A stretch of 64,000 nucleotides of DNA from a virus. The DNA lies in IMG/VR virus record IMGVR_UViG_3300017605_000906, positions 1-64,000 of that record; one strand, 5' to 3'. The notes beneath the pieces were generated by a model, which saw only the letters and a list, made by a program, of their open reading frames with translations, was not told the origin of the DNA and searched no databases. Positions 57,685 to 64,000 of this stretch are shown here, in pieces. Position 1 is the stretch's first letter. Each line of letters starts with the position of its first letter. The translations under genes were made by a program, and so were the position numbers.

Positions 57685-57953
57685 GTGCGTAGAAAAATAT
57701 GCTTGTTGGTGAGGCGTCGCCAGTAGAGTTTTCCTTTTTGGAATTGGCCTCCCTCGTATGCAATGTGGCATTTGTAGACCAGTGCCACCTTATTTGCTAT
57801 CGCTACCCACCCGACGACTTCCCATCCCGGTAGCGGTGCATACACATCGCTCGTGCCCTTTATGCGGTAGAGCGGGTGCATGAAGATATGATTGCGCGTG
57901 TCAATGGTCCTCGCGTTCAGTTGCTGCAACAATGTTACGAGGACGTTGTTCAT
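57681..57953 (-). CDS. Hypothetical protein, 90 aa
   Basis: Start at 57953 by ATGA overlap. A beta-rich region with YAPLPGWEVVGWVAIANKVALVYKC, then a basic end. Not recognised. Confidence 0.5.
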   Translation of the reverse strand: MNNVLVTLLQQLNARTIDTRNHIFMHPLYRIKGTSDVYAPLPGWEVVGWVAIANKVALVYKCHIAYEGGQFQKGKLYWRRLTNKHIFLRT

Positions 57954-58147
57954 GCTCGTTCCAGAGTCCAATCGGGATACAGACGGGCGAATTCTTGGCG
58001 CGCCTTTGCTTCTGTTTCAAACACCACGGCTCGCTCCTCGTCGTCGAATGAGGATGCGCTCAGCCATCCATAGGGAGACTCGATGACGAATCGGTCCGGC
58101 AATCCACTGTGCCCTTTGGTGTTGACGAGTCGGGCGATTCTTTCCAT
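57950..58147 (-). CDS. Hypothetical protein, 65 aa
   Basis: Start at 58147, directly after the upstream stop. A small alpha/beta protein (FVIESPYGWLSASSFDDEE). Not recognised. Confidence 0.5.
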   Translation of the reverse strand: MERIARLVNTKGHSGLPDRFVIESPYGWLSASSFDDEERAVVFETEAKARQEFARLYPDWTLERA

Positions 58148-58151
58148 ATGA

Positions 58152-58451
58152 TTAACTTTTGACCCGTTGGAGCCACGTCTCCATCTCAGGGCCGGCGTGC
58201 TTGAGAATGCTTCGCGCTGCGACGTATGCTGCCACTGAGGGACGTATCGCATTGATGTGGTTATGTGCGAGGTCCAATTTGTTTCGGAAGTATAGCGCCA
58301 CTGCACGCCACTGGGCCACCGTTCCACTTGTGATTCCCTCGGTCATGTCGTTCGACAAATCCAGAATCTGTTTCTCCGAGATGGAGCTGACAAAGATGGC
58401 GGGTTTGTGCTTGCTCGATTTGCGTTTGCGTTTGTGTTTGGTTGTGCTCAT
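58152..58451 (-). CDS. Hypothetical basic protein, 99 aa
   Basis: A KHKRKRKSSKHK nucleic-acid-binding-like start, then a helical domain (AQWRAVALYFRNKLDLAHNHI). Unknown. Sits directly downstream of the glycosyltransferase gene. Confidence 0.5.
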   Translation of the reverse strand: MSTTKHKRKRKSSKHKPAIFVSSISEKQILDLSNDMTEGITSGTVAQWRAVALYFRNKLDLAHNHINAIRPSVAAYVAARSILKHAGPEMETWLQRVKS

Positions 58452-58452
58452 A

Positions 58453-59325
58453 TTAGAATCCTGTGAAGCTGTCAATCTCGCCGTGCGATAGCTCGCGTTT
58501 GCCTTCGACCATACTCATACCATATTCATTCGGCTCGTTCGGGATTTTCAATCCTGGCTTTCTGCGCAGCTTGTTATTGCATAGCGAATAGTCCACGCTG
58601 TGTTGCCATCGTCCCCATTTCCAGACCACTTCGGTAATTCCCGGGTGCTGCTCTTTCAACGACTCTGCCATCTTGAGGCGTCCATCGCCTTTATACAGCT
58701 CCTCCATGTTGCCGCCCTTCATGGTCATGGTCGGCATCTTGTATTGGATGAACGCATAGGAAAGAATCGTGCACCATCCTGCCTTGAGACAGCGCAGTGA
58801 AAGGTCCGTGTCCTCGTTGTAGCGTCCCCGCCAGCGAAAGGGCAGGTCATTGCGAATCAGAATGCACGAATAGATGCGCGTGTTCAAACTGAACGCAGGG
58901 TGCTGCGCTCGACGTGGCGCAAACATCCAGTATTGTGGTCCCGCCAATGCCACATTCTCATAGCGGTCGACGAAATCTTCAAGCACGCGGAACATCACGC
59001 CCGTCGCGCACTCCACTTTAAGATTTCGATTCAAGCGACAGAACTTGCCGATGTTGTCATCGACCATCCAATGGAAGGGAGCCTTGAGCTCCTTTATGGA
59101 ATGCTCCCAACACCAATTACGAGCGGGGATGGAGCCTTGTCCGAGATTCGAGAAGGGCAAAACCAACAGCGTGGAATACTCGCCAATCCGTTTGGCATAT
59201 TTCTTTCGCTCTTGAGGCTCGACGACGACATAGTGAGGCATCTTCATGCGCTCCATCGCCTTTATGGTGAGTCGAGACTTCCAGCGTCCTTTGGTGATGA
59301 CGTAAACAGGCCAGCGTGGGTTCAT
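58453..59325 (-). CDS. TET-associated glycosyltransferase-like (TAGT) enzyme
   Basis: 290 residues from the ATG at 59325 (ATGA overlap). The blocks VYVITKGRWKSRLTIKAM, VVVEPQER, ARNWCWEHS, the DDN metal site (89-91), EDFVDRYENVALAGPQYW and YNEDTDLSLRCLKAGW match the phage/GREB1-type glycosyltransferases described next to TET/JBP dioxygenases, where they add sugars to 5-hydroxymethylcytosine in phage DNA. No TET dioxygenase is in this window. A role in DNA hypermodification is likely but not proven here. Confidence 0.8.
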   Translation of the reverse strand: MNPRWPVYVITKGRWKSRLTIKAMERMKMPHYVVVEPQERKKYAKRIGEYSTLLVLPFSNLGQGSIPARNWCWEHSIKELKAPFHWMVDDNIGKFCRLNRNLKVECATGVMFRVLEDFVDRYENVALAGPQYWMFAPRRAQHPAFSLNTRIYSCILIRNDLPFRWRGRYNEDTDLSLRCLKAGWCTILSYAFIQYKMPTMTMKGGNMEELYKGDGRLKMAESLKEQHPGITEVVWKWGRWQHSVDYSLCNNKLRRKPGLKIPNEPNEYGMSMVEGKRELSHGEIDSFTGF

Positions 59326-59603
59326 GCGCCGTTCTTTTTCTTTTTCTTTTCCTTCTCGACGTATCGCAACTGTGCATAGGAGAATTTGGGCATCGGAGGA
59401 TACCACACGAACTTGGTCCGTGGGGTTATCTTCTGCCCAACCAACTTTGCAAACAACTGCACGTCCTCCTCGTTACGGAAATGCATGAGCAAGGTTCTAC
59501 GGGGCCTCTTGTCGTTCTGGAGAAATTCAGGCAGACCTTGCCACTCTCGCTCCCAGAACGTGGGGAGACTCTTCAAAAGGCCGCCGTAGATTTTCTTGCT
59601 CAT
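59322..59603 (-). CDS. Small conserved partner of DNA-modification enzymes, 93 aa
   Basis: The pattern WEREWQGLPEFLQNDKRPRR, HFRNEEDVQLFAKLVGQKIT and RTKFVWYP is a small protein I recognise from phages, often next to DNA-modification or methylase genes. It is cotranslated with the TAGT-like enzyme (ATGA). Its biochemical role is unknown. Confidence 0.65.
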   Translation of the reverse strand: MSKKIYGGLLKSLPTFWEREWQGLPEFLQNDKRPRRTLLMHFRNEEDVQLFAKLVGQKITPRTKFVWYPPMPKFSYAQLRYVEKEKKKKKNGA

Positions 59604-59621
59604 AGCATTTGGCGTTCGCGA

Positions 59622-60152
59622 TTAGACCTTGATGGCCTTGACCTTTTTCAGCGCCTTCTTTTTGCGCTCGACGACGCGAGCGAGCCACGACGGCGTGATG
59701 GGATACTTCCCTTTCAGCTTGTCGAAGATTTCCTCCGCGGAAAACTTGATGAGCTTGTCCACCTCCTGCGAGAGACCCTTGAGCCGGCCTTTGCCTTCCT
59801 TGCCCTTGCTCTTCGCCTTGGCAGCCTTCTCGGGCTTCTCGGTCTTGGCTTTGGCTTTCTCGGCCTTCGCGGGCTTGGCCGCAGATTTGGCCGCGGGCTT
59901 GGATTTCACATCCTTCGCTTCCGCTTTTCCATTCGCCTTCGCCTTGTCACTGCCGCCTTCCAGGGTGATGTCGCCTTCTGCTTTGCACAGATTCTTGTAT
60001 AGGTCCTCGAAGCCCTTCGGAACATCCGCCTCGGCCACCTTCTCAGGGACCTGTGAGAGACGTTCCACCAACTTCTCATCGGGCCACTCGGGTGCCCGTT
60101 CAAAGTTCAGTGCTTGGAGAAACTTCACGCCGTTTGCTTTCGATACTTTCAT
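59622..60152 (-). CDS. Lysine/alanine-rich linker protein, 176 aa
   Basis: A folded N-terminus (FERAPEWPDEKLVERLSQV) and C-terminus (SAEEIFDKLKGKYPITPSWLARVVERKKKALKK) flank a long Lys/Ala/Glu-rich histone-like stretch. Probably DNA-binding or nucleoprotein-associated. A ribosome site AAAGG is present; an AGATAATA box lies 45 nt upstream. Confidence 0.6.
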   Translation of the reverse strand: MKVSKANGVKFLQALNFERAPEWPDEKLVERLSQVPEKVAEADVPKGFEDLYKNLCKAEGDITLEGGSDKAKANGKAEAKDVKSKPAAKSAAKPAKAEKAKAKTEKPEKAAKAKSKGKEGKGRLKGLSQEVDKLIKFSAEEIFDKLKGKYPITPSWLARVVERKKKALKKVKAIKV

Positions 60153-60197
60153 AACTGCCTTTCTTTGTGTATTTGTTTACCGTTACCGACTTCATAC

Positions 60198-60206
60198 CTA
60201 TTATCT
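60198..60206 (-). promoter_or_regulatory. AGATAATA junction box 11
   Basis: AGATAATAG in the 66-bp gap before the lysine-rich gene, 45 nt upstream of its start; no annotated gene ends at it. Confidence 0.5.
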
Positions 60207-60218
60207 GCAAAAAAGCAC

Positions 60219-60812
60219 CTACCTACCATACTTTTTTACATCCACACCCGAGTCGGCCAAATACTGAACAACATGCTTGGGCTTCACGTGCTTGAGAAAC
60301 ACGCGCAAAGGCATTGATACATAGCGAAGTATCCCCAAACCGTTCACGTTGACATGAAAGCGGATATTCGGAAGCACCGACAACAATAATAATTTTTTGG
60401 CCGAGACGAAATCAATGCTAATGCACGGAAGCCTACGGTCACGTTGGAGAATCAACAACCACCCTATCGACTGAGCATCCTTGGCACTGCGCACCGTTTG
60501 GTCCAGGCAATGCTCCCACCCTCGAATCTTGTCTGTGCGTGGAGCGTCGAATAGGTCCACGGGATTTCCATGCGAGTTACCGCGTTTCAGTTCAATGGTG
60601 AATGCCTTCAAGAGTGGAGCACCTATCGGGTCTACAGCCGCGATGTCGCCATATGACCCGTAGGTGCTCTTTCCCCCCTTGGCGCGTTGTGTGGCTCGTC
60701 CTCCACTTTGCGAGGTTCGCCAGAAGATGTCGTCCCGTTCTTTATCTGTCCACCATCGCGAGAGCAGCTTGCACATCTCGCGTTCAAAGTTGGAGCCTTT
60801 CTGTCGATTCAT
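60219..60812 (-). CDS. PD-(D/E)xK nuclease, resolvase-like
   Basis: 197 residues from the ATG at 60812. KGSNFEREMCKLLSRWW (E10), the loop with GDIAAVDPIG (D56) and FTIELKRG (E74, K76) give the E ... D ... ExK active site of phage PD-(D/E)xK endonucleases of the Holliday-junction resolvase type. Adjacent to FEN exonuclease and RecA genes, it probably acts in recombination or DNA processing. Confidence 0.75.
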   Translation of the reverse strand: MNRQKGSNFEREMCKLLSRWWTDKERDDIFWRTSQSGGRATQRAKGGKSTYGSYGDIAAVDPIGAPLLKAFTIELKRGNSHGNPVDLFDAPRTDKIRGWEHCLDQTVRSAKDAQSIGWLLILQRDRRLPCISIDFVSAKKLLLLSVLPNIRFHVNVNGLGILRYVSMPLRVFLKHVKPKHVVQYLADSGVDVKKYGR

Positions 60813-61684
60813 AACAATTCTTGTTGGCGCATTTTGCGCGTCGCGATAGGGGGCGTGTGAGCAATGGAACGAAAGCCCAACTGGGCACATACACGACTCC
60901 ATTGACGCTCGTCAATTTCATCATGCACCAACTGCTCGCGCATATTCGGGCAGTCCATAAAGGGGAGTCCTACCAACGCCAGGTTTTTCCGTATCGCCTT
61001 CCGTCCCTCAATCGAGGCATACTTGCGCCACGCTGCCGATTTCAGCGAGAGTTCATTCTTGATGATTTTCTCCGCCGTGGCGATTCCGATTCCTCCGATA
61101 CCGGGCACTCCATCAGTGGAGCATCCCGCCATGGCTTTCACCAACGCCCATTGGTCGGGAGCATATCCATGCGCCGTTTTGAACTTCTCATCGGTAATCA
61201 ACTTGCGCTTGGTCGGGTCATACATCGAGACATTAGGGCGCAAGCATTGGAGCATGTCCGAATCGCTGGTCACTAGAATCACATCCTCATCGGGGCGGGC
61301 GTGCTTAGCTATCGACGCCATCAAGTCATCACTCTCGTATCCCGGGACGCAAAGCAAGTTCTTGAATCCAATCATCGGGAGCCACTTGGTGCGCAGCAAT
61401 TTGATTTGCAGTTTCAAATCGAGTCGCGCCAGTGTCTCGCTTTCCGTTTCGACGCGAGTATGACGACGGCGTTTGTAATCGGCCATCAAGTCACGTCGCT
61501 TCAATCGTGCACTCTCAAAGCAGAACACCACGCGGTCGGACACCAGCTCGTCCTTGAGAAACGAAATCGACTTGAGAAAGCCGAACGTGACGCCCGTGCG
61601 CTCTCCCTCGAATTCGAGACGTCCCATTGTGTGGAACGCCCGATGACAGAGAAAGTGAACATCCAGAATGAGCCAGCGTTTCAT
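60809..61684 (-). CDS. 5'-3' exonuclease (FEN/PIN family)
   Basis: 291 residues. LILDVHFLCHRAFHTMG, VVFCFES-x-RLKRRDLM-x-DYKRRR, VPGYESDDLMASIAK, VTSDSDMLQCL and STDGVPGIGGIGIATA-EKII cover the metal-binding acids and the helix-hairpin-helix of T5/T7-type flap nucleases. It removes RNA primers and flaps. It overlaps the resolvase-like gene by ATGA. Confidence 0.92.
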   Translation of the reverse strand: MKRWLILDVHFLCHRAFHTMGRLEFEGERTGVTFGFLKSISFLKDELVSDRVVFCFESARLKRRDLMADYKRRRHTRVETESETLARLDLKLQIKLLRTKWLPMIGFKNLLCVPGYESDDLMASIAKHARPDEDVILVTSDSDMLQCLRPNVSMYDPTKRKLITDEKFKTAHGYAPDQWALVKAMAGCSTDGVPGIGGIGIATAEKIIKNELSLKSAAWRKYASIEGRKAIRKNLALVGLPFMDCPNMREQLVHDEIDERQWSRVCAQLGFRSIAHTPPIATRKMRQQELL

Positions 61685-61689
61685 AGCGG

Positions 61690-62451
61690 TTAGATGAGTC
61701 GTTTGCGACGTGTGGAGCCATCGCCAGCCTTCGATATGGACGATGTTGTTTGCGTTTGGCTGACTTCACGCTCGGTTCGACGCTCGTCAGCGCCTGGACG
61801 ATTCCTGGAGCGTTTTGCGTTATCGTTATCGCTAGGTTGCTCAGACTTCTCGCAGAGATACAGCGCCAGTGAGCGAATGTAAACTGGCCATCCATTATGT
61901 GCCTTGACTCTTTCAAATGCGGTCGAGCCTCCACCATACTCAATCTCCTCCGCGACGAGCGTGTCATATTGCTCGTCCGTGATGATGTGCTTTTTGTATC
62001 TGAAGTGGATGTAGCGATATGCCCAGATGATGTCCATCGTAGGCAATAATTGCCTTAACAGGTCAGTGGTCGGATTCTTGATTCGTTTCTCGCTGACTGC
62101 AAATTCGCTTTCGTCCCTTTGCAATAAGCGAGCGAGTGCAGCGATAGGAGTTTTGTTCTCGCGAAATATCTGCCAGAACTTTACCTCATTCTTGGAGAAG
62201 TGTTTGCCCTTGCGTGAGACTCGGCAGCGTGGCTGGTATTGTTCTGCCTTACCGTTTTTATTGTAGGCCAACTCCTTGATGTAAGTGCGCACGGACTCCT
62301 TCGTGCGTCTCATCTTGTAAGCCAGCCGACCTAGGCGAATGCCCGAGAAAAACAAATCCAACATCCTATCCACTTCAGAACGCTTCCAAGGCGCATCGCA
62401 ATCGGCCCCCATGAATTGCTGGTCGAGCAAAGAGGGTTGGCACTCAGACAT
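61690..62451 (-). CDS. DNA-binding-like protein with HTH, 253 aa
   Basis: DRMLDLFFSGIRLGRLAYKMRRTKESVRTYI is a helix-turn-helix-like segment and a second basic region follows. Residues ~150-185 (YRYIHFRYKKHIITDEQYD) repeat the ligase-N-like pattern of the 78-aa protein at 55194. The C-terminal ~55 residues are disordered and charged. Function unknown; the setting suggests replication or recombination. Confidence 0.5.
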   Translation of the reverse strand: MSECQPSLLDQQFMGADCDAPWKRSEVDRMLDLFFSGIRLGRLAYKMRRTKESVRTYIKELAYNKNGKAEQYQPRCRVSRKGKHFSKNEVKFWQIFRENKTPIAALARLLQRDESEFAVSEKRIKNPTTDLLRQLLPTMDIIWAYRYIHFRYKKHIITDEQYDTLVAEEIEYGGGSTAFERVKAHNGWPVYIRSLALYLCEKSEQPSDNDNAKRSRNRPGADERRTEREVSQTQTTSSISKAGDGSTRRKRLI

Positions 62452-63526
62452 AGCGCGCCTTTCTACTCTCAGTGCAAGACTCCTCTATGCTCTTCCAGAC
62501 ATTCGCTGCCAGTTTGCAAATTTTCTTTTCCATATTCTCCTGCTCGATGGCTTTGATAATCTCATCACGCGAGCCTTCGACGAATACCTCCTTGGCGTCA
62601 TAGCAACGCTTCCCCGTCCGCTGCCAATATTGTTCGCTGATGAGAAAATCGACGCACGAGCCCACATCGTCAATGCCAAAGTTATACATAATCGGGACCA
62701 CTACAGCGCGGTCCTTGCCTACCTTTCCCGTCACGCGATTCTTACGAATCTCAGCCAGCACTTTGATGCCAATGGTGCGGTCTTTTCCATTGATTCGTTT
62801 CTTCATCTTGCCAATTACGGATGTCCATATTTCCAAATTCGCATAGAAGCGCAGAGCCCTGCCTCCGCTCCGAGTTTTCTTCTCGAATCCAAACCCCAAG
62901 TTGTCGCGAGTCTGCCCGAGCACCAACAGAATGCTATCGCGACGCCGCAACCCCGAGAGCACTTGGCGGAGATGCTCACTATGATACTTCGCCTTGCCAT
63001 CGCCGAATGAACCCGCCGTGGTCTCTCCACTTTCGGAAGCCTCTTTCATCTTCTCGAATTTGCCCAGCGCTGCTACCGAGCCTAGCGCATCTTGAGAGTC
63101 GAGCACATAAATGAATGGTCTGCGTTCCTTGACAGCATCCCAAACATGATAATAAAATGATTCAACGGTCGTGCTATTAACAGACCTGCCTTTGCGTTGA
63201 GCGGGAGGTTCCAAACGTCTCGCGAGCTCCTTTCCGAAATAGCGTTCGATGTCCATCAGGGCACCGCCCTCCACGTCGTCATAAATCAAACGATACTTAT
63301 CAAAAATGGGATTGCGACACGCCTCTGCAAGACAGCTCAATGAGAACCACGTCTTGCCAGATGCCGAATCGCCCACGAGGTAATAATATCCACCGCGCAA
63401 GAAAGCTGCACCGGAAGTTTCGGTGCAGGCCAGGTTAAGGAGAGTGCTCCCCGTTGAGAGAGCACCCTCCAATGACCATCGCTTGCGCTCAGCCATCAAC
63501 ATCTTCTTGGCAGCTTGCGCACTCAT
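62444..63526 (-). CDS. RecA/UvsX-like recombinase
   Basis: 360 resid. Walker A GDSASGKT (52-59), Walker B FIYVLDSQDAL, and VLGQTRDNLGFGFEKKTRSGGRALRF as the L1-like loop match RecA-fold phage recombinases. It forms filaments on ssDNA for strand exchange. It follows the acidic, probably SSB, gene and precedes nucleases. Confidence 0.85.
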   Translation of the reverse strand: MSAQAAKKMLMAERKRWSLEGALSTGSTLLNLACTETSGAAFLRGGYYYLVGDSASGKTWFSLSCLAEACRNPIFDKYRLIYDDVEGGALMDIERYFGKELARRLEPPAQRKGRSVNSTTVESFYYHVWDAVKERRPFIYVLDSQDALGSVAALGKFEKMKEASESGETTAGSFGDGKAKYHSEHLRQVLSGLRRRDSILLVLGQTRDNLGFGFEKKTRSGGRALRFYANLEIWTSVIGKMKKRINGKDRTIGIKVLAEIRKNRVTGKVGKDRAVVVPIMYNFGIDDVGSCVDFLISEQYWQRTGKRCYDAKEVFVEGSRDEIIKAIEQENMEKKICKLAANVWKSIEESCTESRKARYV

Positions 63527-63529
63527 TAA

Positions 63530-64000
<471 letters not shown>

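Overview
The window is a 64 kb piece of a tailed double-stranded DNA phage (Caudoviricetes). It has a lambda-like long non-contractile tail gene set (G/T tail chaperones, tape measure, J-like tip protein, NlpC/P60 peptidase), an HK97-type head module and a large self-sufficient replication and recombination module. Almost all genes lie on the minus strand, packed tightly with ATGA overlaps; only one five-gene operon (17419-20198) is on the plus strand. The host is not shown directly. A phage lipoprotein (51541-52203) ends in a fibronectin-type plus 'STNL-x-x-W ... FYRVR' segment of a style common in Verrucomicrobiota and relatives, so a host in that superphylum is a reasonable guess. No integrase or repressor was seen, which suggests a lytic phage.

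Reading along minus-strand transcription (right to left): 64000-59.3 kb holds a poly-Asp/Lys-tailed protein (probable SSB), a RecA/UvsX-like recombinase, a FEN-type exonuclease, a PD-(D/E)xK nuclease and a lysine-rich protein. 59.6-53.4 kb holds a TET-associated-type glycosyltransferase with its usual small partner, a candidate small terminase, ThyX, large terminase and two tRNA-like RNAs. 53.1-50 kb has small genes, a lipoprotein and a Nudix hydrolase. 50-33 kb is the head and neck module (portal, Mu-F-like head protein, protease/scaffold, decoration protein, major capsid, connectors), interrupted by a 7 kb island of glycosyltransferases and methyltransferases. 33.8-20.4 kb is the tail module, with a lysis-like membrane/lipoprotein cluster embedded in it and three tandem paralogues near the tip genes.

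The plus operon encodes an SbcC/Rad50-type ATPase split exactly at its zinc hook, with the SbcD/Mre11-type nuclease between the halves. It is bounded by a 615 bp divergent non-coding region (candidate origin/control) and a 210 bp convergent region with palindromes and a repeat also found at 48.4 kb.

16.8-12.3 kb holds the most unusual module: a Ycf46-like AAA+ ATPase whose Walker B segment lies ahead of Walker A, with DUF2997-like, SWIM-like and DUF1257/Ycf35-like partners, two tiny membrane proteins and a 314-residue protein. Four proteins here share a C-terminal R-(K/Q)-F-(N/S) tail. 12.3-8 kb has small zinc-ribbon and hypothetical proteins. 8-0 kb is the replisome: sigma-like factor, SNF2 helicase, primase, O-like initiator, DnaB helicase, radical SAM enzyme, beta clamp and a uracil-DNA glycosylase/exonuclease (DNA polymerase) fusion cut by the window edge.

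An AGATAATA box recurs eleven times at gene junctions, always in the direction of transcription and mostly 3-9 nt before a start codon. It may be a phage promoter box read with the phage's own sigma-like factor.
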